Shown: piece after piece, positions 11,801 through 21,351 of the stretch
How the letters are laid out: each line of letters begins with the position of its first letter
Position numbering within the stretch: position 1 is the stretch's first letter
From: Panagrolaimus kolymaensis
Lineage: Eukaryota; Nematoda; Chromadorea; Rhabditida; Panagrolaimidae
NCBI GenBank assembly: GCA_028622995.1
Contig: JAJQJQ010000019.1
Location: 124,001 to 188,000 of the forward strand
Direction of reading: 5' to 3'
DNA length: 64,000 nt
Position numbers and translations under genes: made by a program
Notes under the pieces: model-generated
Seen by the model: the letters and a program-made list of their open reading frames with translations, nothing else
Database searches by the model: none
Told to the model about the DNA's origin: nothing

Positions 11801-13944
11801 TGTTTTATCTTCGCAAGTTGTTAACGATTGTTATTGGACCTCAAAGTTTTGAAGATTTACGTCGTGATCCATATGATCGTGAAAGAGTTTATGATACTTT
11901 TCGTGAAGCATGTGTAGCTCGAGGATTAGTTGAATCTGATCAAATTTTTTATGATGCATTAGAAGAAGGCACATATCATAATATGCCACGAGAACTTCGT
12001 CGACTTTTTGCTCGAATTGTAGCACATTGTGATGTGGAAGCGCCTTTGTGGTTATGGAACCAATTTCGACATCAATTGACTGCGGATCTTCTTCGAAGCC
12101 ACCACGGTGATATGGACCTTGCTGAACATTTGGCTTGGCGACAAACTTTGAGGTTGATTATCAACATGGAACGTTCATTGGAAGATTATCCAATTCTTCA
12201 AATGATTGCAGATATTGTTGGAATCGAAGAAGAGACTATCGACATTGCGGTTCATCGACTTCGTGGTGATGAAATGAGGGGAAATTTGAATCCCGAACAA
12301 GCTCAAGCGTTTGAGGCAATTATGGGTAGAGTTAATACGCCTGATAATTCTGCTGCCTGTTTCTATGTTGATGGACCAGGTGGATCAGGAAAGACTTATC
12401 TTTTCAATTGCATTATTTCTAATTTGATTGCTTCTGGCAATACAGTTATCGTTATGTCATGGAGTGGCATTGCAGCTTCATTGTATGAAATGGGACGAAC
12501 AGTCCACAACGTTTTTAAGCTTGATTTTCCATTCACTGATGAAAGCAGTTCAGGTGTAACTCCTCGAGATGCACTTGGAGAAGCGATAAAGAAAACCAAA
12601 GTATTCATTTGGGATGAAACTCCTATGGCTCCTCGTCGAGCATTAGAAGCAATTGATGAAAAACTTCGTGAAATTATGAATAACGATCTTCCTTTTGGAG
12701 GAAAAGTTATTATTTGTGGTGGAGATTTTCGCCAGTTAGGACCAGTGGTCATCAACGGAACTCGCAATGATGTTATTCGAACAAGCGTTAAATCGAGTCC
12801 ACTTTGGATGCATTTTTCTTCTAACCAATTTCGTTTGTTTAGAAATGAAAGAGCTGATGATAGTGGCGATGGCTTTGCTGAAGCAATTTTAGCTATTGGT
12901 AATGGAAGTGCCAATGGACCTAATGGAAAAGTAAATTTGCCAGAAGAATGTATTACTGATGGCGATTTAGTTGAACATGTTTTTCGAGATGCTATTGCTT
13001 CTGGCAATAATCATGATTTGATTAAACGAGCTATTCTTTCAACAACAAACTCAAAAGTTGATGAATACAATGAAAAGGTGATGGATTTACTTAATCCAAA
13101 TACGGAAAAAGTTTATCATGCAGTTGATCGAGTTGAAGAGAATGCGATTGAATATTCTTCTGAACATTTTGAATCGGTGAAACCGGCTGGTTTTCCAGCA
13201 TATCGTTTACGTCTTCGAGAAAATACTGTAATTATGCTTATGCGCAATTTAAGTATTCGAGAAGGATTATGCAATGGTACGCGTTTGTTGGTTAAGAAAC
13301 TTGAACGCAATTTAATTATTGCTGAAAGGTTGACTAATCGTTCAGATGATAGCGATAATTTGGTGATGATTCCAAGAATTACACTTTTGGATGATTCGAG
13401 TGTTTTTAAAGTTTATCGAACACAGTTTCCTGTGAGACCAGCGTTTGCAGTGACCATCAACAAATCACAAGGTCAAACATTCGATCAAATTGGAATTGAT
13501 ATTAGTGATGGTATCTTTACACATGGACATTTGTATGTTGCTGTATCTCGCACTCGTGCTTGGGACAGACTTCGTATTAAGCTACATCCTGATGATGTAA
13601 ATTGCTCGCGTAATATTGTTTATGGTGAACTTTTAGAAGCTGATCCGGTTGCAGCAATGCAACCTGATGCACCAACATATGCCGATTTGAATCCAAATTG
13701 GAATGCGATTGATGAGCAAATGGATGTAGGTGAAGAGCCACCAGCTCAAGAAGACGAATATGAGGACATTGGAGTTTTACCCAATGTTAATGAAGATTTA
13801 TCAGCAAATCATGAAGGAGAAATGTTTGATGAATGGAATGACCATCAAGATTTCAATGATGTTGATCCCGATTTGTATCCAAGTTGGAATCAAAATATGC
13901 AAATGGATGTACAATCAACACGTGAAGGTGATGACGAAAGTTAA
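8821..13944 (+). CDS. Helitron RepHel transposase, element 1
   Basis: The ORF is single-exon, 1707 aa from ATG 8821 (an adjacent ATG at 8818 is equally possible). An upstream in-frame TTG at 8788 is unlikely, because similarity with element 2 begins only at MSDSSSF. Order of domains: a charged R/E-rich, probably coiled-coil region with repeats (EQREARLEADRL) at about 90-220; a zinc-binding CTFCGALH...CC near 244; the Helitron-like N domain; the HUH Rep site GLPHIHSLWW near 706; and the paired tyrosines YLFKY near 843. The Pif1-type helicase follows, with Walker A GPGGSGKT near 1184, IWDETPM near 1262, GGDFRQLGPV and a C-terminal VAVSRTRAW near 1573. Such proteins nick and join DNA in rolling-circle transposition. 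All catalytic motifs are present. An acidic tail ends the protein. Confidence 0.95.
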   Translation: MSDSSSFSAAVGESYVNGLRAPRNPRVEIVFENAEAMEVDAEVVNVNEPILLGAMIDVNVIESQELIPNEEVQLAAAVQETWAEYCTRMKIRRGDAKRRKRWQRQQRSDEERLADLERSRARRRELRQQETAAAREQRLTEARNLRRMAFENERDEQREARLEADRLHHNIARENEGDEQREARLEADRLLHANMRDSETDEQRAQRNANMLNDYHERRENPPNEFRAEDGDTEMFSLGERNVECTFCGALHYSCEPRSSEGTYDSCCNLGRVKIDFEPNFPEDLKKLLKREEGTDWRPFHEKINKYNTSVSFAYTKGEIRQLPGVFHYRTHGEIMHVLPRYTDPLPGQRPAFGQLWIIETNDAIEYRCQAPFAADCEERIFEFLHNLLANVNQYANIYRMLHEIEDEERLLAEAEGRIPKVCRILFKKTTNNTSDVYALPTVSNEVAGIYICDENGDIPWNDIQVQRKRNSDNEPIMAERISRYSKHMEPLTFVLFNPYGTGDFWHYERPKNPYNHEGGRLTPLQYFLYKLAHRPENDNEPFNPILHGGKLLSKYLVWSFSIVDNERMKFLRNNQRKFRVDSYTGLSDYIRNVAEENNALPGKKIILPSSYTMGPRSQAEFMHDAMAMAQKHGKPNLFITKTCNPDHPDITNELFENQKAFDRPDVVDIAFNYHVKQFVKEMKSGIFGKVKAFLYVVEFQKRGLPHIHSLWWLEEGWNDPNKIDRFISAEIPDEIEDKELYDLVVKNLLHRPCGEYDPNAMCMQDGRCKRHFPRAFCDETSLDENNYPTYRRRNDGRTATINFKGRPFTVDNRSVVPYNAYLLKRFRCHINVEVVHSLGTVNYLFKYLFKGPSRINIEISNGQVDYDEIQCFLDARYLCAHEACWRLFKFDMHFSSESVERLQVHLPEQQTITLAEDPSLDEMISAQMKKSKLLAFFDLNEKFPTGNNRNLTYVELCHHFTWDAKKNEWHPRCKTSKPKCPRMYAVNPRNTELFYLRKLLTIVIGPQSFEDLRRDPYDRERVYDTFREACVARGLVESDQIFYDALEEGTYHNMPRELRRLFARIVAHCDVEAPLWLWNQFRHQLTADLLRSHHGDMDLAEHLAWRQTLRLIINMERSLEDYPILQMIADIVGIEEETIDIAVHRLRGDEMRGNLNPEQAQAFEAIMGRVNTPDNSAACFYVDGPGGSGKTYLFNCIISNLIASGNTVIVMSWSGIAASLYEMGRTVHNVFKLDFPFTDESSSGVTPRDALGEAIKKTKVFIWDETPMAPRRALEAIDEKLREIMNNDLPFGGKVIICGGDFRQLGPVVINGTRNDVIRTSVKSSPLWMHFSSNQFRLFRNERADDSGDGFAEAILAIGNGSANGPNGKVNLPEECITDGDLVEHVFRDAIASGNNHDLIKRAILSTTNSKVDEYNEKVMDLLNPNTEKVYHAVDRVEENAIEYSSEHFESVKPAGFPAYRLRLRENTVIMLMRNLSIREGLCNGTRLLVKKLERNLIIAERLTNRSDDSDNLVMIPRITLLDDSSVFKVYRTQFPVRPAFAVTINKSQGQTFDQIGIDISDGIFTHGHLYVAVSRTRAWDRLRIKLHPDDVNCSRNIVYGELLEADPVAAMQPDAPTYADLNPNWNAIDEQMDVGEEPPAQEDEYEDIGVLPNVNEDLSANHEGEMFDEWNDHQDFNDVDPDLYPSWNQNMQMDVQSTREGDDES

Positions 13945-14008
13945 TCACATGAGTGGCATTAATGTCAACCTTGGGGTTTTTCATTGGTTTCCCGTAAAAA
14001 AACCTTTA

Positions 14009-14046
14009 CTCTCTTAAATGCTAAGAACCGTGACGTGGTAAGAGAG
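14009..14046 (+). other. Helitron 1 subterminal stem with invariant loop
   Basis: CTCTCTTA (14009..14016) pairs perfectly with TAAGAGAG (14039..14046). The loop contains AACCGTGACGTGG. The equivalent element 2 site (20918..20954) has the same loop core and a stem with one compensatory base-pair change. Confidence 0.65.
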
Positions 14047-14407
14047 CTTAATGTTGACATTTAATGTTCAACTAACAAATACTTGGCAATGATTTCGTAT
14101 TATGTTTAAAAGTCTTAATGTGTTTTGTTTATCTTTGATATTGTATTAAATTTTTTTGCATAAACGTTGAAATGATATTTTTTAAGAGAGATAAAGAAGG
14201 GAATTATTTTTTAAAGGTGGAAACAAGCAATTGAATTGCCAAATATGCAAATCTGATGGGAATTTTGATAAAAATTAAATTTTTTGCGTGTTTGAAAAGG
14301 AAATTGACAATGTTAATTGTTATGGAATGTATGGCGATATAAGTATTGATTTATTTTTATATGTATTTTTGTGATTGAAAATGTAAAATTGTTGAAATGT
14401 TAGTTGT

Positions 14408-14430
14408 GGGGACTGCCGTAGGCAGGCCCC
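14408..14430 (+). other. Helitron 1 3' terminal hairpin
   Basis: GGGG-A-CTGCC-GTA-GGCAG-G-CCCC forms a nine-pair stem with one A/G mismatch and a three-base loop, 13 nt from the 3' end. Position and form match the termination hairpin of Helitrons. Element 2 keeps the fold and the mismatch with different base pairs. Confidence 0.8.
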
Positions 14431-14443
14431 TTCATATATCTTG

Positions 14444-15296
14444 TCTACCTATGTAAAGTGAGAATGTATGTCTGTCTGTCAATGTGGTGTCCCCTAGCAA
14501 ATCGAAATGTGTTTAGCACGTCCTATGCAGTTTTTCACGCTGATTCCGAATATGTGAATTTCATTCTTCGGAATCGAGATGACCAATTCAGGACATGCGT
14601 TTTAAATTTGCATAATCGAAAAAAGTCTCGACGCGAATGTTTTTCATTTGTGTTTGTGGAAATGAAAGTGAGCGAATTTCTTTTGTTTTTTTGAAGGACA
14701 AATTTTTTTCGATATGTTTTAATGTTTTTTGATTTGAAAGATCGTCTACCATGAAGTGATGCATCAGTAAATGTGAAGATTATGTATGCATTATTTGAAA
14801 GAAAATTTTTAATGTATATTTAATAAGGTTCATAATCGTAACAAAAATGAAAAATACCGTTATTTTTGTGTAAACTATAGGATTTTAATGAAATGTTACC
14901 GTTTTTTTTGAAAGCCGTATTCAATTATCTATGCTCGAAAAAATATTTGATGCGTAATAAAGTTGTTTCAAACATTCAGCTTCTTAATTTAATTTTGTTT
15001 TTTAAAACTTCGAATAAACGAATTGAAATTGGCGGGCAAAATCCTTTAATTTCATTGCATGCAACGATTCAAAGAAACACTTCAGAATCGTCCCTTTCAG
15101 AAACTTTCCCCAGAAGAATGCTTGAAAAAAAGAAGATGCTTAGCATGAATTTTTTAGCTTTGAATCAGTCTATACCTTTTTTCAGCCTACTGTACAGTCG
15201 GCTGCTCATTCGAATTGATTTTCTGCTTTTACTATTGCTTTTACGCATCCATTTTTTTTTATAACGTGATCGTGTTTTTTTTTTGTTTTTTTTATT
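14444..15296 (+). other. Helitron 2 leader
   Basis: The leader of element 2 holds a frame from 14458 (GTG) or ATG 14464 to 14694. It encodes CLSMWCPL and VFHADSEYV, aligned with the unlabelled frame of element 1. The rest is AT-rich with scattered short open frames that I do not believe. The RepHel start follows a T-rich run. Confidence 0.5.
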
Positions 15297-18200
15297 ATGT
15301 CCGTTGCTGACGGTAGCTCTGCTGCTGTTGGTGACAACGTTTACGGCCTTCGGGCACCCTCTGATGGTGGTTCTACTACTGTCGGAGTTAACGGCCTTCG
15401 GGCAACCCAAGCTTACGGCCTTCGGGCAAACCAAGTTCACGTTTCTCAAGTTCACGTACCACAAGTACACGTTTCTCAAGATCACGTACCACAAGTACAC
15501 GTTTCTCAAGATCACGTATCTCAAGTTAATGGTTCTCAAGTTAACGTATCTCAAGTTACTAATGCAAATGAAGTTAGCTTTTCACAAGCAACAAGTCAAG
15601 TTGACGCTTCTCAAGCAACAGCTTTTAATGATAATGATAGTTTCTTTTCGCAAGATGAAGAAGCTTATGTAACTATTGATATCGGTGACGATTCAATAAC
15701 AAATGTTTTTGAGACCCATGAAGTAAATCAGTTACCGATTGAACCAACGGAAATCGATAATAATAATGAACCCATTTTAATGGGTGCAATTATTGAAGTT
15801 TCGCAGATTAACGCAAATGATTTGATTCCTAACGAGGAAATGCAAATTGTCGCAGATTTAGAAGAAACTTATGAAGAGTATTGCCGAAGAAAACATATTA
15901 AGGGAAACAAAACTTTAAAGAAAAAGTGGCAAAGACAACAGCAAAAAAAAGAAGATCGGTTAATCGAAAATCAAAAACGTCGAGAACGACGTCAACAAGC
16001 TAACGAAAATGAAACACCAGCTCAACGGAAAAGACGCTTACAAGAAGCAAATGATTTGCAACAATTAAGAATTGAGACGGAAACTCGTAGTAACAAAAGA
16101 GCTAGATTAGAAAGAGAACAAGTTGCTCAAAGTTCTAATCGTGATAATGAAAATGAAAATGAAAGAGATCAACGATTAGAAGCTGATCGAAATCAGCATA
16201 ATAATGCAAGAGGAAATGAAAATGAAAATGAAAGAGAAGAGCGTTTAGAAGCTGACCGCAATCAGCGTTCTATTGCCCGAGAAAATGAAAATGATGAGCA
16301 AAGAGAAGAAAGACTTGAAAACATGAGACAAAATTACAGGAGGCGTCAAGAAAATCCAGAAATAGAATTTCAAGGTGCTAATGCTCAAAATGTTGATATC
16401 TTTAGCTTAGGTGATATGAATGTTGAATGTTCATTTTGTAAAGCAATGCATTTTGCAGCAGAACCAAGAAGTACTGATGGAACTTTTGATAGTTGCTGCA
16501 ATAAAGGAAAAGTTAAAGTGGCGATTGAACCAAATTTCCCTGAAGAATTAAAAAGATTATTAAAACGAGAAGAAGGAACTGATTGGAAGGAACTTCATTC
16601 TAATATTAATAAGTACAACACAAGTATGAGTTTCGCTTATACGGTTGGACAAGTCCGACAATTGCCTGGAGTTTTTAACTATCGTGTTCACGGTGAAGTT
16701 ATGCATAAGTTGCCAAGATATACGGAAACGATGCAAGGACAAACTCCAGCATATGGACAATTATGGATTATTGAAACCGATGATGCAATTGAATATCGTT
16801 GTCAAGCTCCTTTTGCTGCAAGTTGCGATAGAGAAATGTTTAGATTTTTGCATGAATTAGTTTCAAATGCAAATAAATATGCAGAAATTTATCGGATGTT
16901 GCATGAATATGAAGATGAAGAAAGAGAGAGAGCTGAACAAGAAAATCGTCAGCCTAAAGTTTGTAAAATTGTTTTTAAGAAAACGACTAATAATACAAGC
17001 GATCCTCATGCTTTTCCACGAGCCAATGAAGTTGCAGCCATTTATGTTTGTGATGAAAATGGCGATATTCCTTGGAATGATGTTTTTGTACAACGTAAAT
17101 GTAATCCAAATGAAAGGCCATTGGAACAAAGAATTCGAAGACATACTGAACACGTTGAACCGTTGACGTTTGTTTTATTTAATCCATATGGAACTGGAGA
17201 TTTTTGGCATTTTAATAAAGTTAAAAATCCCGATAATCCGATTGGAGCAAAGATGACAGCGTTACAATATGCTTTGTTTAAGTTAGCTTGGAGACCCGAG
17301 CAAGATGACGAACCATTTAATCCAATTCTTCATGGAGGAAAATTGTTAAGCAAATATTTATGTTGGTCGTTTAGCATTGTTGATAATGGTCGAATGCAAT
17401 TTCACCGGACTCATCAAAGACAATATCGAGTTGAAAGTTATGCAGGTCTGACGGATTATTTACGTACTATGGCAGAGGCTAATGGAGTGCAACCAGGAAA
17501 AAAGTTTATTTTACCATCGAGTTATACTATGGGACCACGAAGTCAAGCAGAGTTTATGCATGATGCTATGGCAATGTCACAGAAGTTTGGATTACCCGAT
17601 TTGTTTATTACAATGACGTGTAATCCAGAAAACCCTGACATTACAAGAAATTTTTTTGAGAATCAAAAAGCTTACGATCGACCTGATTTAGTTGATATAG
17701 TTTTTAATTATCAAGTAAAAGGATTTGTTAAAGAAATGAAAGATAAGCTTATGGGTAAAGTAAAAGCTTATATTTACGTTGTTGAATTTCAAAAACGTGG
17801 TTTACCCCACATTCATAGTTTATGGTGGACTGAAGAAGGTTGGGATGATCCAGAAAAAATTAATAAATTTATTTCTGCTGAGCTTCCAGATGAAAACGAA
17901 GATAAAGAACTTTATGATTTAGTTGTAAAGCAAATGACTCACAGGCCATGTGGTGAATACGATCCGAATGCTATGTGTATGCAAGATGGAAAATGTAAAA
18001 GAGGCTTTCCAAAAGCATTTTGTGATGAAACGGTATTGGATGAAAATTCTTATCCACGTTATCGAAGAAGAAATGATGGAAGAACAGCTACGATACGGTT
18101 TAAAGGCCAGCCATTTATTATTGATAATAGATCGGTTGTTCCATACAATGCATATTTATTGAAACGATTCCAATGTCATATTAATATTGAAATTGTTGGT

Positions 18201-20798
18201 AGTCCGCGCACAGTAAATTATCTTTTTAAGTATCTTTTTAAAGGTCCAGATAAAATGGCAATTGAGATTCGAGAAGGTCAGATAAACTATGATGAAATTA
18301 AAGCCTTTGTTGATGCACGTTATTTGAGCTCTCATGAAGCTTTTTGGCGTCTAAGAAAATTCGATATGCACTTTTTAAGTGAATCAGTTGAAAGATTAGC
18401 TATTCATTTGCCTGAACAACAAGCAATTACAATGGCTGAAGATGCTACGGAAGAACAAATGCTTCAAGCTTCATTGCGTGATTCAAAGTTAATGGCATTT
18501 TTTAAGCTTAATGAAGAATTTCCTAATGGAATGAATAGAACTTTGACGTATCCTCAAGTCTGTGTTCATTTTACGTGGAAACCTCAGTTGCGTAAATGGA
18601 CTCCTCGATGTAAAACGACTAAACCAAAATGTCCAAGAATGTATGCAGTAAATCCAAAGAATACTGAACTTTTTCATTTGAGAAAATTAGTAATGGTTGT
18701 TAAAGGACCTCGAAATTACGAAGATTTGCGACGTGATCCATTTGATCCTGAAGTAATTCATCCAACATTTCGAGAAGCATGCGTCGCTCGAGGATTAGTT
18801 CAATCTGATCAAATGTATTATGATGCATTAGAGGAAGGAACGTATCACAATATGCCTCGGCAACTTCGTTCATTATTTGCTCGAATTGTTGCACATTGTG
18901 ATGTTGAAGCTCCTTTATGGCTATGGAATCAGTTTCGCGATCATTTAATTGAGGATCTTCTTCGAAGTAATCGAGGTGATCGAGATGCTGCAGAAGTTTT
19001 AGCATGGCGACAAACGTTGAGAATGATTATTAACAATGAACGATCACTTGAAGATTATCCTATCCTTCAAATGGTTGCAGAAATTGTTGGAGGAATTGAA
19101 GATGAAACAATTGACGTCGCAGCTCATAGAATTCGAGGTGATGAAATGCGTGGAAGTTTGAATACCGAACAAGTAAATGCATATGAAGCAATTATGAGAC
19201 GAGTTGAAAATCCGGAAGACTCTGCCGCATGTTTTTACATTGATGGTCCAGGAGGCTCAGGAAAGACTTATCTTTTTAATTGTTTGTTTTCCAATTTAAT
19301 TGCTAAAGGTAAAAAGATTATTGTTATGGCCTGGAGTGGCATTGCTGCTTCATTGTATGAAACAGGACGCACCGTTCATAATGTCTTTAAGCTTGATTTT
19401 CCATTCGAAGATGATAGTAATTCAGGCATTTCTGCTTTGGATTTGCTTGCAAAAGATTTGAAAGACGTTGATGCTATGGTTTGGGATGAAACTCCAATGG
19501 CTCCTCGAAGAGCATTAGAAGTTATTGACGAAAAATTAAGAGAAATTATGAATAATAACCTTCCATTTGGAGGAAAAGTTATGATTCTCGGTGGCGATTT
19601 CCGTCAATTGGGTCCAATTGTTAAAAATGGCACAAGAAACGATATTGTTCGAAGCAGTATTAAATCAAGCCCACTTTGGCAGCATTTTGCTTCTAATTAT
19701 TCAACTTTAATTAGAAATGAAAGAGCTGACAATAGTGGTGATGGTTTTGCTGAAACAATTTTAAGCATTGGAGATGGAAGCGCAAATGATGAAAATGGAA
19801 AAGTTCCAATTCCAGAAGAATGTTCGACTGATGCAAATTTAGTTGAAAAAGTTTTTGCAGATATTATTGCCGATAAAAATTATAATGCTTTTTCTTCAAG
19901 AGCAATTCTTTCAACGGTTAATTCCGAAGTTGATGCATATAATGAAGAAATTATTAATTTGCTTGATGAAGATACAGAAAAAGTTTACACAGCAGTTGAT
20001 CGAATTGAAAATGTTAATGGCGATGGAAATGCAATGGAATATGTTCCTGAACATTTTGAATCGTTTAAGCCAAGTGGATTCCCCGCTTATAAGTTGCGTT
20101 TACGAGAAAATACAATTGTTATGCTAATGAGAAATTTGAATATTCGTGAAGGATTATGCAATGGAACGAGGCTTTTAATTAAAAAGTTAGAACGCAATAT
20201 TATTATTGCTGAAAAACTTTTTAATAGAAGCACAAATAATGACGATAATATTGTAATGATTCCAAGAATTACACTTCTCGATGAATCAAGCATTTTTACA
20301 GTTTACAGAAATCAGTTTCCAGTAAGATCAGCATTCGCAATGACCATTAATAAAGCTCAAGGTCAGACTTTCGATCAAATTGGAGTCGATATCAGCCGAG
20401 GAATTTTTACTCACGGTCATGTATATGTAGCTATTTCTCGCACACGTGCTTGGGATCGCCTTCAAATTAAGTTACATGCAGAAGATGTAAATTGTTCAAG
20501 AAATATTGTTTACAGTGAATTGTTGAGTGAAAATCCTCTTGCAGTTATGCAACCGGATGGTCCAGCAATTGAAGATTTAAATCCAAATTGGCATGCTCAA
20601 GAAATCATGGAAGTTGATGAACATCCACTCGAATATGAAAACGAAGACAATGAAGTCTTGCGAGGTATTAATGCAGGTTTACCTGCAGAAGAAGAATATA
20701 ATGAAGATTGGAATAATTTGAATGAATTTGAACAAAACCAAGCAGAATTTAATGCATTTTGGAAAGAAACACATCAAGGTGATGAAGAAGAAGATTAA
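15297..20798 (+). CDS. Helitron RepHel transposase, element 2
   Basis: The ORF is single-exon, 1833 aa from ATG 15297 (MSVADGSSAAVG). It is longer at the N-terminus than element 1 because of a GLRA-repeat segment (residues about 15-45) and a short tandem repeat of HVSQ/HVPQ/NVSQ units (about 45-90). Then come a charged coiled-coil region with DEQREERL-type repeats, a zinc site CSFCKAMH near 377, the HUH motif GLPHIHSLWW near 837, and paired tyrosines YLFKY near 974. The helicase has Walker A GPGGSGKT near 1317, VWDETPMAPRRALE, GGDFRQLGPI and VAISRTRAW. All catalytic residues expected of a Helitron transposase are visible. The protein is colinear with element 1 from the coiled coil to the acidic C-terminus. 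No intron or frameshift is seen. Confidence 0.95.
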   Translation: MSVADGSSAAVGDNVYGLRAPSDGGSTTVGVNGLRATQAYGLRANQVHVSQVHVPQVHVSQDHVPQVHVSQDHVSQVNGSQVNVSQVTNANEVSFSQATSQVDASQATAFNDNDSFFSQDEEAYVTIDIGDDSITNVFETHEVNQLPIEPTEIDNNNEPILMGAIIEVSQINANDLIPNEEMQIVADLEETYEEYCRRKHIKGNKTLKKKWQRQQQKKEDRLIENQKRRERRQQANENETPAQRKRRLQEANDLQQLRIETETRSNKRARLEREQVAQSSNRDNENENERDQRLEADRNQHNNARGNENENEREERLEADRNQRSIARENENDEQREERLENMRQNYRRRQENPEIEFQGANAQNVDIFSLGDMNVECSFCKAMHFAAEPRSTDGTFDSCCNKGKVKVAIEPNFPEELKRLLKREEGTDWKELHSNINKYNTSMSFAYTVGQVRQLPGVFNYRVHGEVMHKLPRYTETMQGQTPAYGQLWIIETDDAIEYRCQAPFAASCDREMFRFLHELVSNANKYAEIYRMLHEYEDEERERAEQENRQPKVCKIVFKKTTNNTSDPHAFPRANEVAAIYVCDENGDIPWNDVFVQRKCNPNERPLEQRIRRHTEHVEPLTFVLFNPYGTGDFWHFNKVKNPDNPIGAKMTALQYALFKLAWRPEQDDEPFNPILHGGKLLSKYLCWSFSIVDNGRMQFHRTHQRQYRVESYAGLTDYLRTMAEANGVQPGKKFILPSSYTMGPRSQAEFMHDAMAMSQKFGLPDLFITMTCNPENPDITRNFFENQKAYDRPDLVDIVFNYQVKGFVKEMKDKLMGKVKAYIYVVEFQKRGLPHIHSLWWTEEGWDDPEKINKFISAELPDENEDKELYDLVVKQMTHRPCGEYDPNAMCMQDGKCKRGFPKAFCDETVLDENSYPRYRRRNDGRTATIRFKGQPFIIDNRSVVPYNAYLLKRFQCHINIEIVGSPRTVNYLFKYLFKGPDKMAIEIREGQINYDEIKAFVDARYLSSHEAFWRLRKFDMHFLSESVERLAIHLPEQQAITMAEDATEEQMLQASLRDSKLMAFFKLNEEFPNGMNRTLTYPQVCVHFTWKPQLRKWTPRCKTTKPKCPRMYAVNPKNTELFHLRKLVMVVKGPRNYEDLRRDPFDPEVIHPTFREACVARGLVQSDQMYYDALEEGTYHNMPRQLRSLFARIVAHCDVEAPLWLWNQFRDHLIEDLLRSNRGDRDAAEVLAWRQTLRMIINNERSLEDYPILQMVAEIVGGIEDETIDVAAHRIRGDEMRGSLNTEQVNAYEAIMRRVENPEDSAACFYIDGPGGSGKTYLFNCLFSNLIAKGKKIIVMAWSGIAASLYETGRTVHNVFKLDFPFEDDSNSGISALDLLAKDLKDVDAMVWDETPMAPRRALEVIDEKLREIMNNNLPFGGKVMILGGDFRQLGPIVKNGTRNDIVRSSIKSSPLWQHFASNYSTLIRNERADNSGDGFAETILSIGDGSANDENGKVPIPEECSTDANLVEKVFADIIADKNYNAFSSRAILSTVNSEVDAYNEEIINLLDEDTEKVYTAVDRIENVNGDGNAMEYVPEHFESFKPSGFPAYKLRLRENTIVMLMRNLNIREGLCNGTRLLIKKLERNIIIAEKLFNRSTNNDDNIVMIPRITLLDESSIFTVYRNQFPVRSAFAMTINKAQGQTFDQIGVDISRGIFTHGHVYVAISRTRAWDRLQIKLHAEDVNCSRNIVYSELLSENPLAVMQPDGPAIEDLNPNWHAQEIMEVDEHPLEYENEDNEVLRGINAGLPAEEEYNEDWNNLNEFEQNQAEFNAFWKETHQGDEEED

Positions 20799-20917
20799 GT
20801 TTTAAGTTGTGCAAAAGTTAAAGTTGTTTTTATTTTTAAATGAAAATGATCAAATGTTTAAGCGGGTTTGTTTTGCTCTTTCTAGAGTATTGTTTCCCCG
20901 TCAAAAAAAATCAAAAA

Positions 20918-20954
20918 CCCTCTTGAAGCTGGAAACCGTGACGTGGTTAGAGGG
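20918..20954 (+). other. Helitron 2 subterminal stem with invariant loop
   Basis: CCCTCT (20918..20923) pairs with AGAGGG (20949..20954) around a 25-nt loop that contains AACCGTGACGTGGT. Compared with element 1, the second pair changes from T-A to C-G, preserving pairing. Confidence 0.65.
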
Positions 20955-21330
20955 CTTACTGTCAAATTTCTTTTTTGGCAAACTAATATCCAGCATTTTT
21001 ATTGTTTATTGTAATTTTTTCTTTGATGTATGATCATGTGCAGATTTGTATTTATTTGTATTGTTTTGTGAAAATAAAGAGTTGTTTTAAAAAATTTTAA
21101 CGTACAGGACATGAGCCTTAGTCTTAATATCTTTGTTTCTAAGTTTCTTAGTCAGATTCTACTATTTTAATCCCAAATTTTTTATCAACACTATCATAAA
21201 AATACTTTCTCTTTTATCACCAAATATACACATTATCGAAAAAATTTAACTCCGCCAACGTTTATTGTGAAGTCGAAAATGTAAATGTGTGTTTCAAAAG
21301 TGTTTATTTTTGTCCTCGAAAAAATAGTGA

Positions 21331-21351
21331 GGGACCACCGAAGGTGGGCCC
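21331..21351 (+). other. Helitron 2 3' terminal hairpin
   Basis: GGG-A-CCACC-GAA-GGTGG-G-CCC forms an eight-pair stem with the same A/G mismatch as element 1, 11 nt from the terminal CTTG. Stem bases differ from element 1 while pairing is kept. Confidence 0.8.

Larger units (their letters stand above)
7735..14443 (+). mobile_element. autonomous Helitron, element 1
   Basis: The element runs from TCTACCC at 7735 to CTTG at 14443, about 6.7 kb. The 5' end is defined by alignment with element 2, which begins TCTACCTATGTAAA directly after element 1 ends. The 3' end carries the Helitron-type terminal hairpin (14408..14430) 13 nt before the terminus. The terminal CTTG differs from the usual CTRR. 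Outer flanks are T on both sides of the pair, rather than the usual A/T insertion pair. One uninterrupted RepHel ORF fills most of it. The leader (7736..8820) and the tail also match element 2 in blocks. The intact ORF suggests recent activity. Confidence 0.85.

Noticed and set aside
12396..13007. 203-codon minus-strand ORF inside Helitron 1
   Set aside because: Shadow of the RepHel helicase domain; no independent motif.
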